64,000 bases of DNA from Rhodospirillales bacterium (GCA_016777585.1 JADHRD010000001.1:34056-98055); one strand, 5' to 3'. Counted from the stretch's first letter, positions 9,032 through 19,460 are shown. Notes: a model not told the origin generated them from the letters alone. Translations and numbers: made by a program.

Positions 9032-9981
9032 AAATAGGTAGTTCTTCATCGGATGATTCGGATTGGCTTTCGCGCTTAACAAATGGCCTCAGTCGATCAT
9101 CTCAAAAATTAGGGCAGAGTATCAATGACCTATTTACCCAAAAAAAGTTAAACGATGAGACAATTACAGAACTAGAAGACATATTAATCACCTCTGATCT
9201 TGGTTTTACAACCGCATCAAACTTAACAAAAAAAATTAGATCCTTAAAGTTTAACCAAGAAATCACAGTAGATGAGGTCAAGGCTACGCTTGCAGCCGAA
9301 ATATCAAAAACTATAGAACCCTTCACTCAACCTATCAAAATAAATATAGAATTCTCGCCACACGTTATACTTGTTTGTGGTGTTAATGGAGTTGGTAAAA
9401 CGACTACCATAGGAAAATTAGCTCAAACATATTCTTTTGAGGGAAAAACCGTATGTCTGGCTGCATGTGATACTTTTCGTGCTGCAGCAATTGAACAATT
9501 AGAAATATGGGGGGATCGGGCTAATTGTCACGTTTTTTCTTCTGAAACTGGGAAAGACCCAGCAAGCCTTGCCTTTGACGCACTAAAACATTCTCAAGAT
9601 ATAGGCGCAGATATCCTTATTATTGATACTGCGGGAAGACTCCACAATAAAAAAGAGCTGATGGATGAACTTGAAAAAATAATCAGAGTAATTAAAAAGA
9701 TTAATAGCGATGCGCCTCATGACCGGATATTGGTTTTAGATGCAACAACAGGTCAAAATGCTCATTCGCAAGTCGAAGCTTTTATAGACATAATTGATAT
9801 TTCTGGTCTTATATTAACAAAATTAGATGGCTCTTCAAAAGGTGGCGTTTTAGTTTCTTTAACCGAAAAATTTGGTTTGCCAGTCCACGCGGTAGGTGTT
9901 GGTGAGAGTGTTGAAGACCTCAGACCTTTTGACCCTGATGATTTCTCAAATTCATTGCTGGGAATAAATACTTCTAAATAA
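9028..9981 (+). CDS. ftsY: signal recognition particle receptor FtsY
   Basis: Membrane-associated GTPase that receives SRP-bound ribosomes. The N domain covers about 1-105. The NG GTPase has the P-loop CGVNGVGKTTTIGKLA (117-132), DTFRAAAIEQL, LIIDTAGRLHNKKELM, ATTGQNA and LTKLDGSSKGG, and ends with the typical GVGESVEDLRPFDPDDF. At 317 residues it is a short FtsY without the long acidic A domain of E. coli, as is usual in many alphaproteobacteria. Its start overlaps the mtaB stop (ATGA). The gene for its partner Ffh lies divergently 2.4 kb away. Confidence 0.97.
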   Translation: MKIGSSSSDDSDWLSRLTNGLSRSSQKLGQSINDLFTQKKLNDETITELEDILITSDLGFTTASNLTKKIRSLKFNQEITVDEVKATLAAEISKTIEPFTQPIKINIEFSPHVILVCGVNGVGKTTTIGKLAQTYSFEGKTVCLAACDTFRAAAIEQLEIWGDRANCHVFSSETGKDPASLAFDALKHSQDIGADILIIDTAGRLHNKKELMDELEKIIRVIKKINSDAPHDRILVLDATTGQNAHSQVEAFIDIIDISGLILTKLDGSSKGGVLVSLTEKFGLPVHAVGVGESVEDLRPFDPDDFSNSLLGINTSK

Positions 9982-9985
9982 GTAT

Positions 9986-10231
9986 CTAGACGCGCACATT
10001 TAAATAAAATCCGCGCGGAACATCATCTCGCAATGGTTTATTTACGCTCATTCTCTCGTTTAATTTATCAACCGCACGACGGAATACTGGCTCATCCATT
10101 GGCTTAGTAATTTTAGCTTGACGATCTACATCCTTCGAAGCCTCATAACGAGAGAGGGCTTGTTGACGCGTTTGCCCTCCATGTTTCAGGGGTTCAACGG
10201 TATTGTTCATTATTTTAATAGTATCAACCAT
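9986..10231 (-). CDS. small conserved-looking protein of unknown function
   Basis: An 81-residue frame with ATG start, convergent with ftsY and only 4 bp from it. The sequence is charged and lacks membrane segments or cysteines. The C-terminal half, FRRAVDKLNERMSVNKPLR followed by DVPRGFYLNVRV, looks like a compact amphipathic helix plus a short strand and has the feel of a conserved protein. I do not recognise a named family. A start at the internal ATG eight codons in (MNNTVEP) is equally possible. A coding assignment is supported by composition and by the lack of any other feature here, but function is unknown. Confidence 0.6.
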   Translation of the reverse strand: MVDTIKIMNNTVEPLKHGGQTRQQALSRYEASKDVDRQAKITKPMDEPVFRRAVDKLNERMSVNKPLRDDVPRGFYLNVRV

Positions 10232-10497
10232 TTGAAATTCTATTTTTCCCTAAAAACTAAAAACTAGGCCTAACACGCATAAATGCTACCAAACATTATA
10301 ATAGTCTAATAATGTTCTAAAGTAAAAAAGTTAACAAAACCTGATAAATATTTCTAAAAGTAAGGAACAAACTTATTCAACTATTCATTTTTCTGGAATA
10401 TTAATCACCATTTTAAAATAAACTTGTACTAAAATTAGCATGGGCTAAATTAAAAATTAAAACTTAAATAAAATTCGAAACTGGGCGAATCTTAATT

Positions 10498-12384
10498 ATG
10501 GGTGATAAAAACCAAATTGCATCATCGAATGACGGTCAGCCAAATAATGAGACAAATCCACTCTCGACCGACGATGATATGAACAATTCTGAGCAAGTTA
10601 ATAAGGCGCCTAAATCAAATCCAAAAAACTTAAAGTATAATTCGTATTATTATATTTTTATATTCTCAGCACTTCTATCTCTAGGTTGTATAAGTGGAAT
10701 ATTGTTTTACGCTGATGGACTTCTAAGTAAAACTTTGAGACAGGTTCAAGCATCAAGTTATATCGGAAATTTAGTTTCCAAAATTGAATCTGGAATTGTT
10801 GCCCTAAACAGTGATAGCCGCAATTTTATTTTAACAAATGATGCCCGTTATTTTGAAAATTACAAAAGACGGGGTGTGGTAATCATAAGCGACATTAAAT
10901 TAATTCTAAATGATCCTGAAGCCGAAAAAATTAGAGATACAGCGATCGTTATAAATGAAAGCTTAGAAAAGCACTTTACGCAAATTAAAGGCATATCTGC
11001 GATACAGAAGTTACTGAATAGCGGATCGGACACTAGTCTAATATACAATGTTAGAAATAATCAGAAACAATTAGAGAATGAGCTGAAAAATATAGGATCT
11101 AAAAGAAATTATAACGAGATTATACTGATTAATTCTAGATTAAAGTCAAATATTATGGCATTGAGTCAGAATCCCATTCTCGGTAGTATGTATTTTGACT
11201 CTGAAATCTTTATACTGCTTGAAAAATTAATAGAATCGTCACAATTGACCGAAAAGAAAAAACTGTTAAGAATTAAACAAACTCTAAAAACTTCAATCAT
11301 ACAATTATATCAAACAAACTCTCAACTTATTAAGAAAATAAATGGCTTTGATAAATTAATCGCATTTATGGGTCCCAGTCTTGATAAACTAATAAATTAC
11401 TCAAATAATAATAGTCTATCAGCCCGACAAAATAGCGAAATTGTTAGTACAAGAATTCGCAAACTATTAATTATTAGTAGTATTGTAGTTATTCTCTTAT
11501 TTACTTTCGTTGGGCTCATTATGATCTGGAGCATTATAAAACCTATCAAAAAAATATCATCAGTAGCTATTGGTTTAGCTGACGGGGATTATAGCCAGAT
11601 AATTCCTGATTTGAATCAATCATCTATTGCCTCAAACTTATCGCGTACTCTTATAATATTTAAAGAAAATATGAAGAGAGCTGATCGTTTGCGCAAAGAT
11701 TTAGAAATCATACAAAAGGATAGAATTCGCATTGAGGGTCCAAAGCATCTGGATAATCACATAAAAGAAAACGAAATTGCTAATAATCTAAATAGTCAAA
11801 AGTCCAATAATACCATGGCGATACAGAAATTTGAGGCAGCCTCATCTAATCTAGAATTTGAAATCAACAAAAGTGCAATAACCAAGATGAGCGACCAACT
11901 AACATTAACAAGTAAAAATGCTACAGAAGCAGCAGAAGATGCAGAGCGCACAGAACTAATAACAGCAGGGCTTTCAGAAATCATCGTAAAAGTGGAAGAA
12001 AGCGAGAACTTAATGACATATATCAGTGATCAAATGAGTCTTTTGACAGTACAAACAGCTCTTATTGACCCTGATAATGACAGTGAAAAAACCGAAGATA
12101 CTAATACTTTAAATAATTTTGATGAAATCTTAGAGTCCAGAAATAATAAAACAGGACAAACTATAAATGTTCGAACAGCTGCTATCCAAAATAGAATAAA
12201 AAAAGTCTCAAAAATTATACAAGGTATTGGAGTAACAGTCTCTAACATAAGCGAAATCGCAAATGAATTTTCAACAAATGCTTCTGAAGAGGCGCTTAAG
12301 GCAGCAAATAACCTTTTAAATGACTCTGAAGAATTACGTTCAATGTTAGATGACTTACTAGAAAACGTTGAAAATAAAAAATAA
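10498..12384 (+). CDS. chemoreceptor-like membrane protein with HAMP domain and degenerate signalling region
   Basis: A 628-residue protein with the plan of a methyl-accepting chemotaxis protein. A polar N-terminal tail (1-47) leads to a first membrane helix (about 49-73), then a mostly helical periplasmic sensor of about 250 residues, a second membrane helix (about 323-347) and a HAMP domain (about 344-397, beginning PIKKISSVAIGLADGDY). The cytoplasmic rest is coiled-coil. Its end, EALKAANNLLNDSEELRSML, resembles the C-terminus of alphaproteobacterial receptors. The hairpin tip, normally of the type NLLALNAAIEAARAGE, is here MSLLTVQTALIDPDN, so the CheA/CheW contact residues look lost. No che or flagellar gene is nearby. 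No strong ribosome binding site is seen before the ATG. It may be a receptor relic, a coiled-coil sensor without CheA, or a specialised signal transducer. Confidence 0.7.
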   Translation: MGDKNQIASSNDGQPNNETNPLSTDDDMNNSEQVNKAPKSNPKNLKYNSYYYIFIFSALLSLGCISGILFYADGLLSKTLRQVQASSYIGNLVSKIESGIVALNSDSRNFILTNDARYFENYKRRGVVIISDIKLILNDPEAEKIRDTAIVINESLEKHFTQIKGISAIQKLLNSGSDTSLIYNVRNNQKQLENELKNIGSKRNYNEIILINSRLKSNIMALSQNPILGSMYFDSEIFILLEKLIESSQLTEKKKLLRIKQTLKTSIIQLYQTNSQLIKKINGFDKLIAFMGPSLDKLINYSNNNSLSARQNSEIVSTRIRKLLIISSIVVILLFTFVGLIMIWSIIKPIKKISSVAIGLADGDYSQIIPDLNQSSIASNLSRTLIIFKENMKRADRLRKDLEIIQKDRIRIEGPKHLDNHIKENEIANNLNSQKSNNTMAIQKFEAASSNLEFEINKSAITKMSDQLTLTSKNATEAAEDAERTELITAGLSEIIVKVEESENLMTYISDQMSLLTVQTALIDPDNDSEKTEDTNTLNNFDEILESRNNKTGQTINVRTAAIQNRIKKVSKIIQGIGVTVSNISEIANEFSTNASEEALKAANNLLNDSEELRSMLDDLLENVENKK

Positions 12385-12425
12385 AGTCTTAAATAATAAA
12401 TTTAATTAGTCACAATAACTCAAAC

Positions 12426-13601
12426 TTAATCGTTCAAAAGTGGAATCACACCTGGCAATTTCTTTCCCTCTAGCCATTCTAAGAACGCGCCTCCTGCTGA
12501 GGAAATATATGAGAAAGAATCCGAAACCTGCGCATTTTTTAGTGCAGCCATTGTATCACCGCCTCCAGCGATTGTCGCAAGCTGGCGCTTTGTCGTTAGA
12601 TTGGCAGCAGCCTGCGCAACACAATTGGTAGCATTATCAAATGGCTTAAATTCAAACGCACCCAATGGACCATTCCACAATAAAGTCTTACTATTGTTTA
12701 GTAACGTTATAATAGATGAAACAGTATCTGGCCCAATATCCAATATCATCAAATCAGATGGGACGGAGTCTTTCTTAGCTAATATTGTTTTAGGATTATC
12801 TTCTAATTTTTCTGCTAATATTACATCCGACGGTAGATGAATTTCACAGTCTAGGAGTTTTGCATTTTCAATAACATCGAGAGCAACATTAGCCATATTC
12901 TCTTCACATATTGATCGGCCTACAGGATTCCCTAATGCATATAAAAAGGTATTTGCCATTGCTCCACCCACAATTAGATGATCGACTTTTTTAAGTAGGT
13001 TCTCCAACACACCTAATTTAGTTGATATTTTATTTCCGCCCACAACTGCCACCACTGGATGTATAGGATTACCAAGGGCTAAATCTAAAGCCTGTAGTTC
13101 AGTCTCCATAAGACGTCCTGCAGCTGAGGGCAGCAGATGGGTTATGCCCTCTGTAGATGCATGCGCTCGATGAGAACACGAAAAAGCATCATTAATATAA
13201 ACATCGGCTAATCCGCTTAAAAATTTAGAAAAATCCTGATCATTATTTTCCTCTCCCGGGTTGAACCTAAGATTCTCAAGTAATATAATCTCTCCCGGGC
13301 CAGGTTCTTTATTCCCATCTGGTGAGAAAGTTATGTTACGGTTTGGCATAAGTATTTTTAAAAGTGGTATTAATTGCTCGAGCGAGTAATCCGGAACAAC
13401 TTTCCCGCTAGGACGACCCAAATGACTAGCCAAAATCACTCCCGCACCTTTTTCTAAAATTTCTTTAATAGTTGGAATGATCCTCTCAGCACGAGTTTGA
13501 TCAGTAATTTTTCTTTTATTCATCGGCACATTCAGATCAACTCTAACAAGTGCGCGTCTGCCATTGAGATCGAAGTCATCAAGTGTCTTAAAGTTAACCA
13601 T
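12426..13601 (-). CDS. pgk: phosphoglycerate kinase
   Basis: Transfers phosphate between 1,3-bisphosphoglycerate and ADP in glycolysis and gluconeogenesis. The N-terminal domain has RVDLNVPMNKRKITDQTR and ASHLGRP, the substrate-binding LLENLRFNPGEENND and INDAFSCSHRAHAST, and the nucleotide domain has VVGGNKISTKLGVLENLL and ATIAGGGDTMAAL. The 391-residue length is standard. The start ATG is preceded by an AAGGA ribosome binding site. It is convergent with the receptor-like gene and lies 122 bp after acnA in the same direction. No gapdh, fba or tkt is adjacent in this window. Confidence 0.97.
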   Translation of the reverse strand: MVNFKTLDDFDLNGRRALVRVDLNVPMNKRKITDQTRAERIIPTIKEILEKGAGVILASHLGRPSGKVVPDYSLEQLIPLLKILMPNRNITFSPDGNKEPGPGEIILLENLRFNPGEENNDQDFSKFLSGLADVYINDAFSCSHRAHASTEGITHLLPSAAGRLMETELQALDLALGNPIHPVVAVVGGNKISTKLGVLENLLKKVDHLIVGGAMANTFLYALGNPVGRSICEENMANVALDVIENAKLLDCEIHLPSDVILAEKLEDNPKTILAKKDSVPSDLMILDIGPDTVSSIITLLNNSKTLLWNGPLGAFEFKPFDNATNCVAQAAANLTTKRQLATIAGGGDTMAALKNAQVSDSFSYISSAGGAFLEWLEGKKLPGVIPLLND

Positions 13602-13723
13602 AAGGAGATCCTTTTTAGAGAACCAAAACCGTGATAAGAGTAAAAATAGTTAAATCGAGGTTTGAATAAAAAACTACGTATTCAAAAAATTTAAATATTC
13701 TACACTAATAGTATTATATGCAA

Positions 13724-16405
13724 TCAAGCTGCGTTCAAATTCCTTAGAACATAATGTAGAATACCACCATGGCGATAATATTCTACCTCGTCTGCAGTAT
13801 CTATCCGGCACAATAGCTGTATTGCCTCACTAGATCCGTCTTTTCGCGTGATCGTACAATTTACATCCATAAGTGGCTTAATTCCATTTTTAAGGCCAGT
13901 AATATTATATTTTTCCGTACCATCAAGTTTTAATGTAACCCGATTCTGCCCTTCTTTGAACTGAAGAGGTAAAACACCCATTCCCACAAGGTTAGACCGA
14001 TGTATACGCTCAAAACTCTCGACAATTACTGCTTTTGCGCCCAAAAGAGTAGTACCTTTAGCTGCCCAGTCTCTCGATGATCCATTTCCATAGAGCTTAC
14101 CTCCAATTATGACTAAAGGAACCCCTTCAGATGAATACTGCATTGCTGCATCATAAATAGACATTTCCTTTCCTGAGGGAAAATGCTTGGTTACCCCTCC
14201 CTCAGTTCCGGGAACCATCTCATTTTTAATACGAATATTTGCAAATGTACCCCGCATCATAACTTCATGATTACCTCGTCTAGAACCATACGAATTGAAG
14301 TCTTGAGTGCGTATCTGCCGATCCGTTAAATACGAACCAGCCGGGCTATTTTCTTTTATAGCACCCGCCGGAGATATATGGTCAGTCGTAATGGAGTCTC
14401 CCAATACCGCTAATGCTCGGGCGTCAACAATATCATTAAAATCTCCAGGTTCAAGTGTCATACCCTCAAAAAAACTTGGGTATTTGACGTAAGTGGAGGC
14501 GGATTGCCAATCGTAAGTTTCACTACCCTCTGTCTGGATACCTTGCCATTGCTCTGGGCCTTTCCAAACATCATCCCCGTAACGGTTTGAAAACATTTCA
14601 GGTGTCATATGATTGAGTACTGCTTCACTGACCTCTTTATTAGAAGGCCATATGTCCTTTAGAAATACTGGCTGTCCATCCTTATCATGGCCAAGTGGAT
14701 CATTGTACAAATCAGCTTTCATAGAACCTGCTAAAGCGTATGCAACAACTAACGGAGGGGAGGCCAGATAATTTGTTTTAATTTGAGCGTGAATGCGGCC
14801 TTCAAAATTTCTATTGCCCGATAGAACTGAACAAACAGTCAAATCGCCAGACGTAATTGCCTCATCAACTGGGGTTGGCAATGGACCCGAGTTTCCAATA
14901 CAGGTAGTACATCCGTATCCGACAACATTGAAACCCAGACCATCAAGCTCACTCTGCAAACCAGCATTTTCAAGATAATCTGAAACTACCTTACTTCCAG
15001 GGGCCAATGAAGTTTTAACCCAAGGCTTCGGTTTTAGGCCAGCAACATTGGCATTGCGGGCAAGCAAACCGGCCGCCATCAATACTGAGGGATTTGAAGT
15101 ATTGGTGCAGGACGTTATTGAGGCAATTACGACATCCCCATCCTTTACTTTAAAATCAGCACCCTCTGGTGATTGAGGGCCATTTCCCCTCCCAAGATCA
15201 TCTAGCGTTTGTTCAAATGCTAATGAGGCGTCTTTCAGAGCAATGCGATCTTGAGGTCGCTTGGGTCCAGAAATTGATGATTCCACCGTTGAAATATCAA
15301 GTTCCAGAGTATCTGTAAAAATTGGATCTTCCGAATTAGCATCTCTCCACATTCCTTGCGCCTTTGCATATTCTTCAACCAAAGCAACCCGATCAGGGTC
15401 TCGGGAAGTAAAAGATAAGAATCTTATAGTTTCTCGATCAATTGGAAAAATCCCACAAGTAGCACCATACTCTGGCGCCATATTGGCAATCGTCGCCCTA
15501 TCAGGCAAACTCAATCCATCGAGAGCGCTACCAAAAAATTCAACAAACTTACCCACAACTCCCTTCTCACGGAGCATTTGAACAACACGTAAAACTAGAT
15601 CTGTCGCAGTCGCACCTTCTTTCATCGCTCCTGTCAATTTAAATCCGATAACTTCCGGAACAAGCATTGAGACAGGTTGACCAAGCATAGCAGCTTCCGC
15701 CTCAATTCCCCCTACACCCCAACCAAGGACGGCTAGACCATTCACCATTGTCGTATGACTATCAGTTCCCACCAAAGTGTCAGGATAAGCAATCGTTTTT
15801 CCGTCAACTTCGTCTGTCCAAACCGTTTGTGATAAAAACTCAAGATTAACTTGATGGCATATACCAGTACCCGGAGGTACTACTCGGAAATTATCGAATG
15901 CCTTTGAGCCCCAGCGCAAGAACTCGTATCGTTCTTCATTTCTCTCAAATTCTTTCTCGACGTTTGCATTAAAAGCATTACTTGAACCAAAATTATCAAT
16001 CATAACAGAATGATCTATAACGAGGTCAACCGGACTTAATGGGTTAATTTTCTGGGGATCCCCACCTAAATCTTTCATTGCCTGGCGCATAGCAGCCAAA
16101 TCTACAACCGCTGGAACACCAGTAAAATCTTGCATCAAAACCCTTGCAGGACGAAAGGCTATCTCACTTTTTGAACTTCGATTTTCAAGCCATGCCCCCA
16201 ATGCTTTTACATCGTCGACAGTCACAGAAATGCCATCTTCAAACCGCAGTAGGTTTTCCAAAAGAACCTTTAACGAGAAAGGTAAACGTGAAATATCGCC
16301 TAAACCACCGTCAGAGGCTGCTTTTAGGCTGTAATAATCATAATTTTTGGAACCAACGTTAAGAGACCGACGAGTTTTTAAAGTATCCTGGCCAATTTTG
16401 GACAT
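13724..16405 (-). CDS. acnA: aconitate hydratase A
   Basis: Cytosolic [4Fe-4S] enzyme interconverting citrate and isocitrate. At 893 residues it is the full-length AcnA/IRP type. Cluster cysteines are in [15 protein letters not shown] and in the pair of [14 protein letters not shown]. Substrate blocks include [30 protein letters not shown] and the C-terminal swivel domain with [13 protein letters not shown] and [20 protein letters not shown]. It is transcribed divergently from the ccm cluster across a 187-bp gap, a neighbourhood common in alphaproteobacteria. All expected residues are present. Confidence 0.98.
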   Translation of the reverse strand: MSKIGQDTLKTRRSLNVGSKNYDYYSLKAASDGGLGDISRLPFSLKVLLENLLRFEDGISVTVDDVKALGAWLENRSSKSEIAFRPARVLMQDFTGVPAVVDLAAMRQAMKDLGGDPQKINPLSPVDLVIDHSVMIDNFGSSNAFNANVEKEFERNEERYEFLRWGSKAFDNFRVVPPGTGICHQVNLEFLSQTVWTDEVDGKTIAYPDTLVGTDSHTTMVNGLAVLGWGVGGIEAEAAMLGQPVSMLVPEVIGFKLTGAMKEGATATDLVLRVVQMLREKGVVGKFVEFFGSALDGLSLPDRATIANMAPEYGATCGIFPIDRETIRFLSFTSRDPDRVALVEEYAKAQGMWRDANSEDPIFTDTLELDISTVESSISGPKRPQDRIALKDASLAFEQTLDDLGRGNGPQSPEGADFKVKDGDVVIASITSCTNTSNPSVLMAAGLLARNANVAGLKPKPWVKTSLAPGSKVVSDYLENAGLQSELDGLGFNVVGYGCTTCIGNSGPLPTPVDEAITSGDLTVCSVLSGNRNFEGRIHAQIKTNYLASPPLVVAYALAGSMKADLYNDPLGHDKDGQPVFLKDIWPSNKEVSEAVLNHMTPEMFSNRYGDDVWKGPEQWQGIQTEGSETYDWQSASTYVKYPSFFEGMTLEPGDFNDIVDARALAVLGDSITTDHISPAGAIKENSPAGSYLTDRQIRTQDFNSYGSRRGNHEVMMRGTFANIRIKNEMVPGTEGGVTKHFPSGKEMSIYDAAMQYSSEGVPLVIIGGKLYGNGSSRDWAAKGTTLLGAKAVIVESFERIHRSNLVGMGVLPLQFKEGQNRVTLKLDGTEKYNITGLKNGIKPLMDVNCTITRKDGSSEAIQLLCRIDTADEVEYYRHGGILHYVLRNLNAA

Positions 16406-16592
16406 GTGCGACTCCTGAATTAAAGTTTAGCTTATGAAAAATATTGGGTCAGAAACTGAATTACACCAAGAGTTCCTATAATTCCAGCATTTTTAAATAA
16501 AAAATTAATTTTGGGAACTAATTATAAATTGGTGCAATTATAACTTATGAGAAAACATTGTAACACTAATTAACCTGATATAAGTATTATAC

Positions 16593-17246
16593 ATGGACGT
16601 ATTTTCTGGTGAGAGTTTAACCTGTATTAGGGGTGATAGAGTTGTATTCACCAACCTCAATTTTTCCATTGAGGAGGGAGAAGTGCTTAATTTGCAAGGC
16701 CCAAATGGCAGTGGCAAATCAACTTTACTTCGACTTATGGCCGGGTTAATCAGCCCGCTTGAGGGCAAATTGATTTGGAATGGCAGTGAAGTACAAATTC
16801 AGGAGAGAGATTTTTGTATCTATTTTCACTACGTGGGCCACCAGGATGCCATTAAAAATGCGTTAACAGTTGAAGAGAACTTAAGGTTTTGGTCTGATTT
16901 AAGGTCACTTGGTCAAAATGAGTCTATGATTAAGAGAGCATTAGACACTTTTTCACTTACAGATCTCTCAAGTTTGCCTGCCCGATTTCTCTCAGCTGGT
17001 CAGCGTAAGCGCCTTAATTTAACACGATTATGCACAACAACAGCCCGTCTTTGGATTTTAGATGAACCTGCTAACTCTTTGGACAAAGAGTCATCAGAAA
17101 TTCTTAATGATCTTATTAAGGTTCATCAAAAAGATGGAGGCATTTTGGCCATAGCAACGCACGATATTGTGATGCCAGGAAATAAAATTTTAAATATAAC
17201 CGATTTTAGTGATACCAAAAATTTCAAAGATCTTAACGATGAATGA
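16593..17246 (+). CDS. ccmA: heme/cytochrome c biogenesis ABC transporter ATP-binding protein CcmA
   Basis: ATPase that works with CcmB, CcmC and CcmD to release holo-CcmE during System I cytochrome c maturation. It has Walker A GPNGSGKSTLLRLM, the CcmA-typical HYVGHQDAIKNALTVEENLRF, signature LSAGQRKRLNLTRL and Walker B LWILDEPANSLD. The 217-residue length is normal. The stop codon is embedded in the ccmB start region with an 8-bp overlap (ATGAATGA). It is the first gene of a ccmABCDEFGHI run, divergent from acnA. Confidence 0.95.
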   Translation: MDVFSGESLTCIRGDRVVFTNLNFSIEEGEVLNLQGPNGSGKSTLLRLMAGLISPLEGKLIWNGSEVQIQERDFCIYFHYVGHQDAIKNALTVEENLRFWSDLRSLGQNESMIKRALDTFSLTDLSSLPARFLSAGQRKRLNLTRLCTTTARLWILDEPANSLDKESSEILNDLIKVHQKDGGILAIATHDIVMPGNKILNITDFSDTKNFKDLNDE

Positions 17247-17916
17247 CTTATTAAAATTTTTATTTTATATAGTAAGACGAGAACTCCGCATGGCCTTTCG
17301 CAATGGCACTGACTCATGGGTTGTAGTGATGTTTTTCATGATTGTGGTGATACTTTTCCCGCTTGGTGTGGGACCAGAACCAGATATACTTAACAAAATC
17401 AGTTCAGGAGTAATATGGGTAGCAGCTTTGTTATCAGCGATGCTCTCAATGGATCGTTTATTTCATGTTGATTATGATGATGGGAGCCTAGAACTCCTCG
17501 TACTCCATCCTCAGCCCCTCGAATTTATTGTTCTCGCCAAGGTATTAGCACACTGGTTAACCACGGGATTACCACTTATTATTGTATCCCCTTTATTGGC
17601 AATATTTTTAAATATGGACATCTCTAGTTATTTTGTTCTTATTATCACGTTGTTTTTGGGAACTCCAACATTGAGCCTCATTGGCTCAATCGGTGCGGCG
17701 CTTATATTGGGTGCACGTCGAAGTGGAGCATTATTATCTTTGATAATATTACCCTTATTTATACCAGTTCTAATATTTGGAGTAAGTGCTGTTGAAGCAT
17801 CCATTTTGGGTGTTTCTAGCAAACCGCAATTATTGATATTAGGTGGATTATTTTTGTTGAGTTCCGCTTTATGCCCTATAGCAAGTGCTGCTTCACTGCG
17901 GCAAGCGATAGAATAA
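17239..17916 (+). CDS. ccmB: heme exporter/CcmB membrane protein
   Basis: Integral membrane partner of CcmA. I placed the start at the ATG at 17239 (MNDLLKFLFYIVRRELRMAF) because it overlaps the end of ccmA and gives 225 residues, close to the family's 220. The longer open frame adds ten residues with no membrane or family character. About six hydrophobic segments follow, including the strongly conserved MLSMDRLFHVDYDDGSLELL region and PTLSLIGSIGAALILGARR. A gap of 133 bp separates it from ccmC, with no visible gene or terminator in it. Confidence 0.93.
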   Translation: MNDLLKFLFYIVRRELRMAFRNGTDSWVVVMFFMIVVILFPLGVGPEPDILNKISSGVIWVAALLSAMLSMDRLFHVDYDDGSLELLVLHPQPLEFIVLAKVLAHWLTTGLPLIIVSPLLAIFLNMDISSYFVLIITLFLGTPTLSLIGSIGAALILGARRSGALLSLIILPLFIPVLIFGVSAVEASILGVSSKPQLLILGGLFLLSSALCPIASAASLRQAIE

Positions 17917-18049
17917 TCATGGATTTCATTAGCGTAAGATTAAATAAATGATAATGATCGTCCATAAGATCCAATTTCTGCTATTTGCGTATTCATAATT
18001 TTAGGTTATATCGGTATTACTATCTTACTTTAAAGGCTGATTTAATTAA

Positions 18050-18772
18050 ATGATCAACTATTTTGCAAACCCAACCCGTTTTTTAAAAATTGCAAAAGGC
18101 CTGCAACCTATCGTTGCTTTGATCGCGGTAGGTTCAATTTTAACTGGTTTGTATTATTCGCTTATTCAATCTCCGCCGGACTATCAACAAAGTGAAACAG
18201 TTCGCATGATGTATGTTCACGTTCCAGCTGCGTGGATGGCAATGTTCTGTTACGTAGCACTCGCTGGCTTTAGCTCAGTTTTGTTAATTTGGCGACATAT
18301 TGTGGCAGATATACTGGCCAAATCAACTGCACCGATAGGAGCATGTTTTACATTTCTCGCTTTGGCAACAGGATCCTTATGGGGAAAACCAATGTGGGGA
18401 ACTTGGTGGGTTTGGGACGCCCGTCTAACATCAGTTTTAATTCTATTTTTATTATATCTTGGATACATGGTGTTATATAACGCGTTTGATGATCGTAGCA
18501 GAGGGGCCCGAGCAGCAGCAATTTTATCAATTGTGGGTGTCATAAATGTACCAATCATCAAATTTAGTGTGGACTGGTGGAACACACTCCATCAACCGGC
18601 CAGCGTTATTAAAATGGATGGGCCTGCTATACACTCGAGTATGCTTACTCCATTGATACTAATGGCAGTCGGATACACGTCACTTTTTATCTGGATTTTG
18701 CTCATTCGCGCCCGTGCTGAGCTAAATCTTCAAAAAGTTCATGCGCTTAAAATTCGTTTAGCAAAAGTATAG
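18050..18772 (+). CDS. ccmC: heme-handling protein CcmC
   Basis: Six-helix inner-membrane protein that loads heme onto CcmE. The periplasmic tryptophan-rich WWD heme-binding motif is WGKPMWGTWWVWDARLTS (111-128). The conserved flanking histidines lie in MMYVHVPAAWM (His57) and in WWNTLHQPASV. The 240-residue length is normal. The next gene, ccmD, starts 3 bp after the stop. Confidence 0.96.
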   Translation: MINYFANPTRFLKIAKGLQPIVALIAVGSILTGLYYSLIQSPPDYQQSETVRMMYVHVPAAWMAMFCYVALAGFSSVLLIWRHIVADILAKSTAPIGACFTFLALATGSLWGKPMWGTWWVWDARLTSVLILFLLYLGYMVLYNAFDDRSRGARAAAILSIVGVINVPIIKFSVDWWNTLHQPASVIKMDGPAIHSSMLTPLILMAVGYTSLFIWILLIRARAELNLQKVHALKIRLAKV

Positions 18773-18775
18773 GTT

Positions 18776-18955
18776 ATGTTAGAGAGTATATACAATTATT
18801 TTATTATGGACGGATATGGTATTTTTATCTGGGTCGCATTTGGTTTATCGTTTGTTATTCTTGCGGGTTTATTCGTACAAAGCATACGATTATTTCGATC
18901 ATCTGAAAAAGCTTTAGAGGATTTACAAATACAGGTTCGTCAAGATGAAAAATAG
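18776..18955 (+). CDS. ccmD: heme exporter protein CcmD
   Basis: A 59-residue single-span protein read by hand. It begins MLESIYNYFIMDGYGIFIW, continues through one hydrophobic helix (about 16-36), and ends in a basic/charged cytoplasmic stretch with RLFRSSEKALEDLQIQV. The MDGYGIFIWVAF stretch is typical of CcmD, the small subunit that lets holo-CcmE leave CcmC with CcmAB. It starts 3 bp after ccmC and its last 11 bases overlap the start of ccmE. The position, topology and size all fit, although primary-sequence conservation in this family is low. A start at the internal ATG (Met11) would shorten it to 49 residues. Confidence 0.88.
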   Translation: MLESIYNYFIMDGYGIFIWVAFGLSFVILAGLFVQSIRLFRSSEKALEDLQIQVRQDEK

Positions 18956-19391
18956 ACAAAAGCGTTTTTCTTTTATTGGCTTAGGATTTCTTTTAATCGC
19001 AGGTGCCGCTGCACTTGTACTATCAGCTTTCGAAGATAATATAGTATTTTTTCATAGCCCGACGGAGATAGTTAATAAGTTTAGAGCACAAAAACTTAAA
19101 CCAGCTCAACGTCTACGAGTGGGTGGGTTGGTAGAAAAAGGTAGCGTTACAAAAGTTAGTGACGGAGCCACAAATCGATTCAAAGTAACAGACCTTAATA
19201 ACTCTATAATCGTAGAATTTCGTGGCATTCTTCCAGATCTATTCAGGGAGGGGCAAGGCATTGTAGCGGAAGGTTTTTATCAAAATAATATTTTTAATGC
19301 AACAGACGTTTTAGCCAAACATGATGAAACATATATGCCCCCTGAAGTAGCAGAAGCACTTAAAAAATCAGGTCAATGGAAACCCCAATGA
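18945..19391 (+). CDS. ccmE: cytochrome c-type biogenesis heme chaperone CcmE
   Basis: Periplasmic heme chaperone with one N-terminal anchor (about 8-28) and an OB-fold. The heme is bound covalently to the histidine of the HxxxY motif, here His126 in VLAKHDETYMP, with Tyr130 as axial ligand. The family's LRVGGLVEKGSV, IIVEFRGILPDLFREGQG and IVAEGF blocks are intact. The start overlaps ccmD by 11 bp. Of the two known motif forms, HxxxY and CxxxY, this is the common histidine type. Confidence 0.96.
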   Translation: MKNRQKRFSFIGLGFLLIAGAAALVLSAFEDNIVFFHSPTEIVNKFRAQKLKPAQRLRVGGLVEKGSVTKVSDGATNRFKVTDLNNSIIVEFRGILPDLFREGQGIVAEGFYQNNIFNATDVLAKHDETYMPPEVAEALKKSGQWKPQ

Positions 19392-19460
19392 AAAAAAATA
19401 ACAAAACAAAAATATTAAATATTATTTTAAGCAAGACGCAATTTAGGGTGGGTTAATTAT

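Noticed and set aside
19388-19456. 22-codon frame between ccmE and ccmF
   Set aside because: Very short, Lys/Asn-rich, and overlaps the ccmE stop; ribosome binding site absent.
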